NCBI GenBank assembly: GCA_015486905.1
Contig: WFQV01000391.1
Span: 1 to 5,328, forward strand
DNA from: Melioribacteraceae bacterium
GTDB lineage: Bacteria; Bacteroidota; Ignavibacteria; Ignavibacteriales; Melioribacteraceae
Direction: 5' to 3'
DNA: 5,328 bases
Part shown: in pieces, positions 1 through 5,290 of the stretch
Numbering within the stretch: position 1 is the stretch's first letter
Layout: the number at the start of each line of letters is the position of its first letter
The notes under the pieces: generated by a model
Database searches by the model: none
What the model was told of the DNA's origin: nothing
The model's input: only the letters and a program-made list of their open reading frames with translations
Made by a program: the position numbers and the translations under genes

Positions 1-140
1 ATTTTATTCCCCGGGAAGGAATCGAAGAGGGGTGGTGCGGCAATAACCCACGCTAAGTCGCGCAGCTCAGGTGTTTTGAACTTTTTGATTCCCTTGTTAA
101 CGAATTGCAAATAATTTGTGTCCATTTCCGCTTTAAACAT
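1..140 (-). CDS. DUF1853-like protein, N-terminal 46 residues only (runs off the left edge)
   Basis: An open frame on the minus strand starts with ATG at 138-140 and remains open to base 1, giving 46 residues and no stop. The visible part contains the stretch RDLAWVIAAPPLF at residues 27-39. This resembles the N-terminal pattern of DUF1853 proteins as I remember it (an Arg-Asp-Leu-Ala-Trp core followed by a Pro-Pro-Leu). DUF1853 has no established function that I can name. There is no signal peptide, so the product is probably cytoplasmic. A second in-frame ATG at 123-125 could be the true start, because the G-rich GGGGGT ahead of the first ATG is poorly placed as a ribosome binding site. The gene lies 39 bases after the stop of the prolyl oligopeptidase on the same strand, so co-transcription is possible. 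The family call is from memory of a short motif and is tentative; that this is a real coding region is more secure. Confidence 0.55.
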   Translation of the reverse strand, partial: MFKAEMDTNYLQFVNKGIKKFKTPELRDLAWVIAAPPLFDSFPGNK

Positions 141-144
141 TACC

Positions 145-168
145 CCCGGAGAGGCGCATCCCTCCGGG
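145..168. other. GC-rich hairpin between two same-strand genes
   Basis: CCCGGAG at 145-151 and CTCCGGG at 162-168 are perfect 7-base inverted arms around a 10-base loop. The hairpin fills most of the 39-base gap between the prolyl oligopeptidase stop (180-182) and the next minus-strand start (138-140). In the direction of these genes it is followed by GGTAATG with no T-tract, so it is not a standard intrinsic terminator for them. Read on the plus strand it is followed by a broken T-rich run (173-180). It may instead act as an RNA-processing or stability element, or may mask the ribosome binding site of the downstream gene. Confidence 0.55.
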
Positions 169-179
169 AGCCTTTATTT

Positions 180-2291
180 TCAATACATTTGTAATCCCAT
201 GTTGTAAAACATAAATGAGAAAATGTCGGTGTAAAGATTGATTGTTTTTGTAGTGCTTGTTCCGGCACCGTGCCCAACCTTGGTTTCTATTCGAATTAAA
301 ATGGGATTTTTACCTTTGTACTTTGCTTGCATAGTAGCGGCGTATTTGAACGAATGAGCCGGGAAAACCCTATCGTCGTGGTCGGCGGTAGTAATTAACA
401 TAGCAGGGTAATTTAATCCTTTTCTAATATTTTGCAGGGGCGAGTATTTGTAAATGTAATTAAATTGCTCTTTGTTTTCACTGGAGCCGTATTCGGAAAC
501 CCAAGCCCAGCCTATTGTAAACCTTTGGAAACGGAGCATGTCCATTACACCCACAGCAGCTATTGCAACACGAAATAGGTCGGGGCGTTGATTAACAACC
601 GCACCTATTAAAAGTCCGCCGTTCGAACCGCCAAAAATAGCAAGCCGCTTTTTCGATGTGTATTTTTCTTTAATTAAATATTCTGCCGCGGCAATGAAAT
701 CGTCAAATACGTTTTGTTTGTGAAATAGCATTCCCGCCTTGTGCCACTTTTCACCGTACTCGCTGCCGCCCCTAAGGCAAGCCATTGCGTAAACGCCGCC
801 GTTTTCCAAAAGGGGCAGAATAGTTAAGCGGAAGGAAGGTGTCATTGCAATGTCGAAACCGCCGTAGCCGTAAAGCATTGTGGGGTTTTCTCCGTTTAAT
901 TTCAAACCTTTTTTGTGAACAATGAAAAGAGGGATGCGTGTGCCGTCCTTGCTTTTGTAAAATACTTCTTTGGTGATGTAATTATTAATGTCGAATTTCA
1001 GGTTTGGTTTTCTGAAAAGGACGGAAGTATTTTTTTCGACATCGTACTTGTAAATTGAAGGCGGATAAGTGAAGGAGGTAAATGTGTAAAAAACTTCTTT
1101 GTCCTTCTTCTTCCCCCAGAATCCGTAAGCCGTTCCGATACCCGGCAGTTTAACCGAATAGAGACGTTTGCCCGAATAATCGTAAACCCACACTTTTGTA
1201 TTTGCATCCTGAAGATAAGAGACGATTAATTTACCGCCGACAGACGAAACGCTTTTAATCACATTGCGACTTTCGGGAATAATTATCTTCCAATTTTTTT
1301 CAGCCGGGTTTTCAGGATCAACAAGAACAACGCGGAAATTAGGCGCATTTAAATCCGTTCTAATTAAAAACTTTCCGCCGATGTCATCAACAAAACCGTA
1401 GTGAGCATTCGGTTCCGGAAAAATCATTTTAATTTGCGGCTTGCCTTCACCGAGTTTTGCATAAGCCAAGCGGTTATTGTTCGATGCTCCTTCCCAAATG
1501 CTGACAATCAAATACTTCCCGTCTTCGGTTGCGTATCCGTCAAAGCCACGCTCCGGGTGAAGCTTGTCTTCATAAATTAATTTGTCCTCCGACTGCGGTG
1601 TTCCTACTTTATGGTAATAAAGTTTCTGAAATTCATTCTTGACCTTTAGTTTGTTTACGCCCTTTGGCTCGGCATACCTTGAGTAGAAAAATCCATACTT
1701 GTACCAGGACATTCCGGAAAATTTAATCCACTTCAAATGGTCGGGTAAAAGTTTATTCTCGGCAACGTTTTTTACAAAAATCTCGCGCCAGTCCGAGCCC
1801 CCTCTTGAAATACTGTAACTGCAATACTTTGCATCTTTTGAAAATGTGTAAGCCGAAAGGCTGACCGAGCCGTCCTTCGAGAAAGTGTTCGGGTTAAGAA
1901 AAACTTTAGGCTTTCCTTTTAATCCTACTTGGTAATAAACAACACTCTGCTCCTGCAGTCCGTTGTTCTTAGAGTAGAAATAATACTTGTTTTCTTTTCT
2001 TGGTGCCGAATATTTTTCGTAATTCCACAATTCTTTAAATCTTTTCCTCAGTTTATCCCGGAAGGGAATTTTTTGCAGATAACTTTGCGTTAATGCGTTC
2101 TCTTCTTTAACCCATTTTTTTACTGCCGGTGAATTTACATCTTCCATCCAACGGTAAGGGTCGGGGATTTTCACTCCGAAGTAATTATCAACCACATTCC
2201 CTTTTTTAGCTTGGGGATATTTCAGTTGTGCAAAGGTCGAAGTGAAAAAGACTAATAAAATAATCTGGGTAAATAAAAATATTCTCTTCAT
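180..2291 (-). CDS. Secreted prolyl oligopeptidase (peptidase family S9A)
   Basis: A 703-residue serine peptidase predicted to cleave short peptides after proline. Residues 1-21 form a signal peptide (Lys-Arg start, hydrophobic stretch, cleavage likely after Phe-Ala21), so it should act in the periplasm. An N-terminal segment with the family's DPYRWMED motif (44-51) leads into a beta-propeller region of about residues 80-430. The alpha/beta-hydrolase domain follows: YGYGGF (474-479, region of the oxyanion-hole Tyr), GGSNGG with nucleophile Ser556, Trp597 (matching the proline-stacking Trp of the pig enzyme), DHDDRV with catalytic Asp639 and substrate-binding Arg641, and GHGAG with catalytic His674. 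The full triad is present and the length is normal, so it should be active. AAGGAG at 2299-2304, seven bases before the ATG, supports the start. It lies downstream of a terminator, so it probably has its own promoter within 2292-2407, though I see no convincing promoter motif there. Confidence 0.97.
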   Translation of the reverse strand: MKRIFLFTQIILLVFFTSTFAQLKYPQAKKGNVVDNYFGVKIPDPYRWMEDVNSPAVKKWVKEENALTQSYLQKIPFRDKLRKRFKELWNYEKYSAPRKENKYYFYSKNNGLQEQSVVYYQVGLKGKPKVFLNPNTFSKDGSVSLSAYTFSKDAKYCSYSISRGGSDWREIFVKNVAENKLLPDHLKWIKFSGMSWYKYGFFYSRYAEPKGVNKLKVKNEFQKLYYHKVGTPQSEDKLIYEDKLHPERGFDGYATEDGKYLIVSIWEGASNNNRLAYAKLGEGKPQIKMIFPEPNAHYGFVDDIGGKFLIRTDLNAPNFRVVLVDPENPAEKNWKIIIPESRNVIKSVSSVGGKLIVSYLQDANTKVWVYDYSGKRLYSVKLPGIGTAYGFWGKKKDKEVFYTFTSFTYPPSIYKYDVEKNTSVLFRKPNLKFDINNYITKEVFYKSKDGTRIPLFIVHKKGLKLNGENPTMLYGYGGFDIAMTPSFRLTILPLLENGGVYAMACLRGGSEYGEKWHKAGMLFHKQNVFDDFIAAAEYLIKEKYTSKKRLAIFGGSNGGLLIGAVVNQRPDLFRVAIAAVGVMDMLRFQRFTIGWAWVSEYGSSENKEQFNYIYKYSPLQNIRKGLNYPAMLITTADHDDRVFPAHSFKYAATMQAKYKGKNPILIRIETKVGHGAGTSTTKTINLYTDIFSFMFYNMGLQMY

Positions 2292-2407
2292 TGCGAATCT
2301 CCTTATCTAATTTGGTTTTCTAAAATAAGAAACGTTAAATTATTTTGAAAATTAAATTTGGATTATCTCTAAGATGCGGAGATTAAAAAATTTAGGAATG
2401 TGGAGAT

Positions 2408-2444
2408 AAAGAAAAACCACCCGAGGATTACCGCAACGGGCAGT
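2408..2444 (-). terminator. Intrinsic terminator of the superoxide-reductase-like gene
   Basis: On the minus strand, ACTGCCCG (2444-2437) pairs with CGGGTGGT (2423-2416) as an 8-bp stem with two G-U wobbles and a 13-base loop, followed at once by the T-tract TTTTTCTTT (plus-strand A-run at 2408-2416). It begins 17 bases after the stop codon of the 2461-2844 gene. This is the standard rho-independent layout. It separates that gene from the prolyl oligopeptidase, so the two are probably independent transcription units. Confidence 0.75.
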
Positions 2445-2460
2445 TGAAATTAAATACCTT

Positions 2461-2844
2461 TTATTCCGTTACGTCAACAATAACTTCGTCGCTTTGCCAA
2501 AGCCCGTGCTTTGTGCAATAAGCCATTGCGGTGAGTTTCATTTTCTTTTTGGTAGGAACAATGTAAAAATCAACTTCAACTTGGTCGGGTTGATTGCCAA
2601 GAGCTCCGGCAACAAAAGTAGCCTGTGCCAGGAAAGTTTCGCCGTCCCACAATTGAACGTAAGCAATGTAATGATCAAAATCGTCGGGGTGTTTGTATTC
2701 GTCGCCGACTTTAACTTTTACTTTGAACTTCTCGCCTTTCTTCGCTGTTTTTTCACAATGGACAAATGCAGAATGACGGTCAATGTAATCTTTCTTAGCT
2801 TCTTTGTCTATTTGTGAGATGTCCTCATATCTATTTATTTTCAT
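2461..2844 (-). CDS. Class II superoxide-reductase-like (SORL, neelaredoxin-type) iron protein
   Basis: A 127-residue protein whose C-terminal 110 residues match the superoxide reductase fold. That family reduces superoxide to hydrogen peroxide at a mononuclear iron bound by four His and one Cys. All five ligands can be placed: His24, His52 and His58 (H-P-x4-H spacing as in Pyrococcus furiosus), Cys110 and His113 in the CTKHGLW motif. There is no N-terminal desulforedoxin CxxC domain, hence class II. There is no signal peptide, so it is cytoplasmic. The normally conserved Glu-Lys-His at the first ligand is Asp22-Arg23-His24 here. The Lys is thought to assist superoxide attraction and catalysis, so activity may be altered. 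GGGAGGT at 2850-2856 is a strong ribosome binding site and fixes the start. The gene is probably monocistronic, with its own terminator downstream. Membership of the SORL family is firm; true superoxide reductase activity is inferred. Confidence 0.9.
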   Translation of the reverse strand: MKINRYEDISQIDKEAKKDYIDRHSAFVHCEKTAKKGEKFKVKVKVGDEYKHPDDFDHYIAYVQLWDGETFLAQATFVAGALGNQPDQVEVDFYIVPTKKKMKLTAMAYCTKHGLWQSDEVIVDVTE

Positions 2845-3129
2845 CTTTTACCTCCCGGTTATTTTATTATTGTTAATTAAAAATAATTTGAATCTAAATT
2901 TAATAAAAAATTCAACAATATAATTTAGCGGATAAAAGAAAGCAGTTATTTATTAAGAGGAACGCCTGCGGGTACAGATTTAAAATCAGAGGCAAAAAAT
3001 GATAAAATAAGAAAGAAGAAACGAGAAATAAGAAATAGTTAAACGCGAGACGCCCGCCTTCGTCTGCGCTTCGCTTGACTACGTCGTGACAAGCAAGAGG
3101 TAAGACGCAAGGTTTATTGTAGTCAAATC
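2845..3129. other. Intergenic stretch: AT-rich leader, purine-rich run and a GC-rich repeat-like block
   Basis: I see no gene here. Bases 2845-2935 are very AT-rich and should hold the promoter of the leftward superoxide-reductase-like gene, although no clear consensus promoter can be picked out. Bases 2998-3040 are almost pure purine on the plus strand, with AAATAAGAAA-like words repeating. Bases 3044-3110 are abruptly GC-rich and contain GCTTG/CAAGC arms (3073-3077 and 3090-3094) and a TTGACTA/TAGTCAA pair (3075-3081 and 3120-3126). The sharp changes in composition suggest several inserted dispersed repeats. This is inference, because a second copy is not visible in the window. Confidence 0.5.
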
Positions 3130-3233
3130 GAGAACCTTGCATAAATGGATGATTGTATGAATGGATGGTTGGATAGTTCGCTTTTCCCAGCATTCTGCGA
3201 GGTTTACCCCGCATTCTGATGGGCGAGGTTCTC
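3130..3233. repeat. 104-base composite element with 11-base terminal inverted repeats
   Basis: GAGAACCTTGC (3130-3140) and GCGAGGTTCTC (3223-3233) are inverted copies that pair at 10 of 11 positions, with a T-G wobble at the eleventh. They enclose the octamer array at 3147-3178. They also enclose two direct duplications, GCATTCTG at 3190-3197 and 3211-3218, and GCGAGGTT at 3197-3204 and 3223-3230. The arrangement resembles a small non-autonomous mobile or dispersed repeat unit, but no target-site duplication is evident. Confidence 0.5.
3147..3178 (+). repeat. Octamer tandem array 1 (GGATGATT type, 4 units)
   Basis: Four in-phase 8-base units read GGATGATT, GTATGAAT, GGATGGTT and GGATAGTT. 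The same unit in the same orientation recurs at 4691-4722 and 5051-5082. The units are too short and lack the repeat-spacer alternation of a CRISPR. Translation would give only a low-complexity Met/Asp/Gly/Trp-rich string. Confidence 0.8.
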
Positions 3234-3262
3234 AAAACACACTAAGAATCAGACCTACCTCA

Positions 3263-3278
3263 TGCCTGCCGGCAGGCA
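3263..3278. repeat. 16-base perfect palindrome (REP-like)
   Basis: TGCCTGCCGGCAGGCA is self-complementary over all 16 bases, and CATGCC (3261-3266) can alternatively pair with GGCATG (3280-3285). It stands out as a GC-rich island in an AT-rich spacer. Similar TGCCGGCA-centred palindromes are widely dispersed in intergenic DNA of many bacteria (from memory). There is no T-tract on either side, so it is not an intrinsic terminator. Confidence 0.7.
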
Positions 3279-3447
3279 GGGCATGCAGGTCGGGAAGGGA
3301 GGGAAAAGATGGGTTAGGAAAAATAAGGAAATCAAAAAATATTAACAAAACGCTCAGAAGGAAAAGACAAGATAATTTTTTTGAAACCAAATTTAAACTT
3401 GTGCCAGACTTCTACAAATTGCTTTTTCCCTTATCTGAAATCTTTAT

Positions 3448-3455
3448 TAAATTTG
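3448..3455 (+). promoter_or_regulatory. Candidate Bacteroidota-type -7 element for the C1 peptidase gene
   Basis: TAAATTTG matches the Bacteroidota -7 consensus TAnnTTTG exactly and lies 36 bases before the ATG at 3492. The nearest upstream TTG (3419-3421) is about 26 bases away, further than the usual spacing of roughly 19-23, so the -33 half is weak. The element is part of a near-duplicate: AAATTTGGTGCT (3449-3460) is followed by AAATTTGTGCTT (3462-3473). Confidence 0.4.
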
Positions 3456-3491
3456 GTGCTAAAATTTGTGCTTTAATAAAAAGGAAAAGAA

Positions 3492-4598
3492 ATGAGAACC
3501 CGTAATTTCACTTTATTGCTCGTTTTGTTACTAAGCGTAACATTAACCGCTCAAGACAGCCTTAAAAAGAATTACCAATTCGAGATGCTTTACAAAGTAA
3601 AAACTACACCGGTTAAAAGTCAACATAGAACCGGTACCTGTTGGGATTACGCCACTACGTCGTTCATGGAGACCGAACTGTTGCGTGAAGGGAAAGGCGA
3701 ATTCGACCTTTCCGAAATGTACATCGTAAGAATGGCTTACCCGGAAAAGGCTGACCTTTACGTGCGATTCCACGGTAAAGAAAATTTCTCGGAAGGAGGA
3801 CAGGCACACGACTTTATGAACGTTCTGCGAAATTACGGAATTGTGCCGCAATCCGTTTACAACGGAAATATTGTAGATCCGAAAACGTACAACCATCGCG
3901 AGGTCTATTCCGAAATGAACGCTATGTTGAACGCCGTTCTAAAGCAAGCTCATCCTACCGATAAATGGGAAAAAGCAATTGCTGCGGTGCTTGATGTTTA
4001 TCTCGGTAAACCGCCGAAAGAATTTGAATACAACGATGAAACTTTTACACCTAAGAGTTTTCTGAATTACCTCGGCTTTATTCCTGACGATTACGTCGAG
4101 ATATCTTCATTTACCCACCATCCGTTCTATTCGAAGTTCGTACTTGAAGTGCCGGACAATTGGAGTCACGACGAATATTACAACGTTCCCATTGACGACT
4201 TAATAAAAATAATGAAATACGCCTTGAAGAACGGCTACTCCGTTGATTGGGACGGTGATATCGGCAGGGAATATTTCAGGCGGGACGGCATTGCGATAGT
4301 GCCCGAAAATATTAAGGATTTAACTTACCCGGTCAAGGAGAAGAAAGTTACACAGGAACTTCGCCAAAAGGAATTCAACAATTTTCAGACCACGGACGAT
4401 CACTTAATGCACATCACCGGCTTGGCTAAAGAAAAGAGCGGAACCATTTTCTTTTACACCAAGAATTCCTGGGGTACAAAGCCCGGCTACGACGGATTCT
4501 GGTACATGTCCGAACCTTATGTGAGATTAAAAACAATCGCAATAATGGTAAACAAAAATTCAGTACCCAAAGAAATAAGAGAGAAATTAAAGTTTTAA
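3492..4598 (+). CDS. Secreted C1 (papain-fold) cysteine peptidase, bleomycin hydrolase/PepC-like
   Basis: A 368-residue cysteine peptidase of the C1B type, expected to trim peptides, most likely as an aminopeptidase. Residues 1-20 are a signal peptide ending Leu-Thr-Ala before Gln-Asp, pointing to periplasmic export. The papain signature is complete: oxyanion Gln44 in VKSQHRTGTCW, nucleophile Cys50, His304 in TDDHLMHITG, and Asn325 in KNSWG, with GYDGFWYMS following as in PepC relatives. The residue after CysTrp is Asp52, where Ser or another small residue is usual. It is shorter than cytosolic PepC/bleomycin hydrolase (about 440-450 residues), and its tail IPKEIRxKL-like ending is the type I recall for secreted Bacteroidota homologues. 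AAGGA at 3481-3485 supports the ATG at 3492. It is a single gene, divergent from the SORL gene, with a repeat-rich spacer on each side. No clear intrinsic terminator follows it. Confidence 0.93.
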   Translation: MRTRNFTLLLVLLLSVTLTAQDSLKKNYQFEMLYKVKTTPVKSQHRTGTCWDYATTSFMETELLREGKGEFDLSEMYIVRMAYPEKADLYVRFHGKENFSEGGQAHDFMNVLRNYGIVPQSVYNGNIVDPKTYNHREVYSEMNAMLNAVLKQAHPTDKWEKAIAAVLDVYLGKPPKEFEYNDETFTPKSFLNYLGFIPDDYVEISSFTHHPFYSKFVLEVPDNWSHDEYYNVPIDDLIKIMKYALKNGYSVDWDGDIGREYFRRDGIAIVPENIKDLTYPVKEKKVTQELRQKEFNNFQTTDDHLMHITGLAKEKSGTIFFYTKNSWGTKPGYDGFWYMSEPYVRLKTIAIMVNKNSVPKEIREKLKF

Positions 4599-4612
4599 AT
4601 TTTTATCGGCGA

Positions 4613-4690
4613 GGGGCTGTCCGAAAAGCACCGATCTGTAATTGCGAGAAGTGAAACCACGGAGAAAAGTGTAGGATAAAACGGACTTTT
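4613..4690. mobile_element. Possible IS-end remnant or MITE-like scrap
   Basis: GGGGCTGTCCGAAAAG (4613-4628), starting 14 bases after the C1 peptidase stop, looks like the terminal sequence of several DDE insertion sequences. The sequence AAAACGGACTTTT at 4678-4690 resembles the inner part of a matching opposite end, cut off where the octamer array begins. Between them lies ATTGCGAGAAGTGAAA (4641-4656), similar to a widespread ATTGCGAG-type intergenic repeat. No transposase is present and only a CTTTT/AAAAG match remains between the two ends, so this is a tentative reading. Confidence 0.3.
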
Positions 4691-4722
4691 GGATGATTGG
4701 ATGGATGGATGATTGGATGGTT
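4691..4722 (+). repeat. Octamer tandem array 2 (GGATGATT type, 4 units)
   Basis: Four in-phase units read GGATGATT, GGATGGAT, GGATGATT and GGATGGTT. The sequence just after it (GTTCATCTTCCC then CGCATTTGCTCGG) loosely resembles the sequence just after array 1 (GTTCGCTTTTCCC then GCATTCTGCGAGG). The two arrays may therefore be parts of one longer dispersed unit. Confidence 0.8.
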
Positions 4723-4802
4723 CATCTTCCCTCGCATTTGCTCGGACTTCGGCGCTACAGGTTGGATGATTGTTCTGTCATTTTTTGCTTAGAGGTTAAG
4801 GT

Positions 4803-4862
4803 TGAAACTTGTTACAGATTACCGAAAAACAAAATGTACAGAATAATTTTAACAAAGCTTCA
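4803..4862. repeat. Stem-loop 1, imperfect
   Basis: TGAA (4803-4806) pairs with TTCA (4859-4862), C4808 with G4857, and TTGTTA (4809-4814) with TAACAA (4850-4855). One A-C mismatch and one bulged A interrupt the stem, and the loop is 35 bases. In AT-rich DNA a stem of this quality could arise by chance. Confidence 0.4.
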
Positions 4863-4873
4863 CATGAGCGACA

Positions 4874-4911
4874 TCTCATTAAGCCCGAGCTTCAGCTCAG
4901 GCGTAGTGGGA
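4874..4911. repeat. Stem-loop 2, near-complete 38-base palindrome
   Basis: The arms 4874-4891 and 4894-4911 pair at 16 of 18 positions (two as G-U wobbles; mismatches at 4882/4903 and 4886/4899). The loop is two bases, or four if the last T-A pair opens. The core GAGCT/AGCTC is perfect. An A-run follows on the plus strand and there is no T-tract in either direction, so it is not a terminator. Confidence 0.7.
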
Positions 4912-4926
4912 GAAAAAACATAAAGT

Positions 4927-4984
4927 GTTTTGGCGCGATTTTTGGGTTTGCTCGTTTTGGAAAAGATAAAAATCGTGACAAAAC
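4927..4984. repeat. Stem-loop 3, long near-perfect inverted repeat
   Basis: GTTTTG (4927-4932) pairs with CAAAAC (4979-4984), and CGCGATTTTT (4934-4943) with AAAAATCGTG (4968-4977, one wobble). Only 4933/4978 is mismatched, giving 16 of 17 paired positions around a 24-base loop. Neither arm is followed by a T-run suitable for termination. Confidence 0.7.
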
Positions 4985-5050
4985 TTTGAATTGAAGTTAA
5001 CACATGAAACAGCCATGACTAAATTTAAAACACATAACTTGTCCCGGATT

Positions 5051-5082
5051 ATTGGATGATTGGATGAGTGGATGATTGGATG
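5051..5082 (+). repeat. Octamer tandem array 3 (ATTGGATG phase, 4 units)
   Basis: The units ATTGGATG, ATTGGATG, AGTGGATG and ATTGGATG are the same octamer as GGATGATT in another phase, and form the most regular of the arrays. GTGAATGG follows at 5083-5090 and then GGTGTTGAAATTTTGGAA. A similar succession (GTGAATTGTGAATGG, then GAGTGTTGGAATATTGGAA) recurs at 5231-5270. Confidence 0.85.
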
Positions 5083-5090
5083 GTGAATGG

Positions 5091-5256
5091 GGTGTTGAAA
5101 TTTTGGAAGAATAGTACCCTCAATCAAATCTTCGTTTTTTTGTCAAAATATTTTAAACTTTCTGTAATAAATAAAATTTGTAAATTGGTTGCCAGCTTTG
5201 CCGCGATAAGAATGATTGGATTGTTTGATGGTGAATTGTGAATGGTAAAAGGAGTG
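5091..5256. other. AT-rich intergenic stretch without a recognisable gene
   Basis: I see no coding region, RNA gene or strong terminator. There is a T-run at 5135-5141, a short AT palindrome AAAATATTTT at 5145-5154, and degenerate octamer-like words from about 5213 (GATTGGATTGTTTGATGG). A promoter for a gene beyond the right edge is possible, but no motif supports it. Confidence 0.4.
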
Positions 5257-5290
5257 TTGGAATATTGGAATGTTGGAATAATGGAATGTT
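5257..5290 (+). repeat. Octamer tandem array 4 (GGAATGTT variant)
   Basis: From 5259 the units read GGAATATT, GGAATGTT, GGAATAAT and GGAATGTT with strict 8-base spacing. This is a sister of the GGATGATT unit (GGAAT in place of GGATG) in the same orientation. It decays into GGGTTTGT after 5290. Confidence 0.75.

Larger units (their letters stand above)
4803..5040. other. Array-flanked region able to form a chain of stem-loops
   Basis: No protein gene is convincing here, but about 240 bases contain successive inverted repeats. They are 4803-4814 with 4850-4862 (imperfect), 4874-4891 with 4894-4911 (strong), 4927-4943 with 4968-4984 (strong), and AAGTTA/TAACTT at 4994-4999 and 5035-5040 (weak). 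A direct repeat brackets the region: 4806-4821 and 5036-5051 agree at 13 of 16 bases. Octamer arrays lie on both sides (4691-4722 and 5051-5082). It could be a structured non-coding RNA, a palindromic dispersed repeat, or a decayed mobile element. The sequence alone does not decide this, nor the strand. Confidence 0.45.

Noticed and set aside
998..1207. 69-codon minus-strand frame
   Set aside because: It lies wholly inside the prolyl oligopeptidase gene in another frame and its product has no recognisable features.
2494..2817. 107-codon plus-strand frame
   Set aside because: It is antisense to the superoxide-reductase-like gene, whose iron-ligand motifs show that the minus strand is coding.
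2912..3235. 107-codon minus-strand frame
   Set aside because: It is a translation across the purine-rich run, the GC-rich repeat block and the octamer array; low-complexity, with no domain.
3161..3505. 114-codon plus-strand frame
   Set aside because: It starts in the octamer array, runs through the palindrome and overlaps the start of the C1 peptidase; composition looks like translated repeat DNA.
3543..3896. 117-codon minus-strand frame
   Set aside because: It is antisense to the catalytic-Cys region of the C1 peptidase.
4599..4640. Terminator directly after the C1 peptidase (ATCGG/CCGAT arms)
   Set aside because: The arms are only 5 bases with a 20-base loop and no T-run after them.
4874..4911. 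Intrinsic terminator for the C1 peptidase
   Set aside because: It lies about 275 bases after the stop and has an A-run instead of a T-tract on the plus strand.
4691..5082. CRISPR array
   Set aside because: The units are 8 bases and directly adjacent, with no unique spacers, and there are no cas genes.
4693..5127. Three overlapping short frames (4693-4923 +, 4809-4994 +, 4897-5127 -)
   Set aside because: All translate octamer arrays or stem-loop DNA, have no good ribosome binding site and conflict with one another.
5145..5154. AT palindrome AAAATATTTT as an operator
   Set aside because: Ten-base AT palindromes are expected by chance in sequence this AT-rich and nothing nearby supports a regulatory role.
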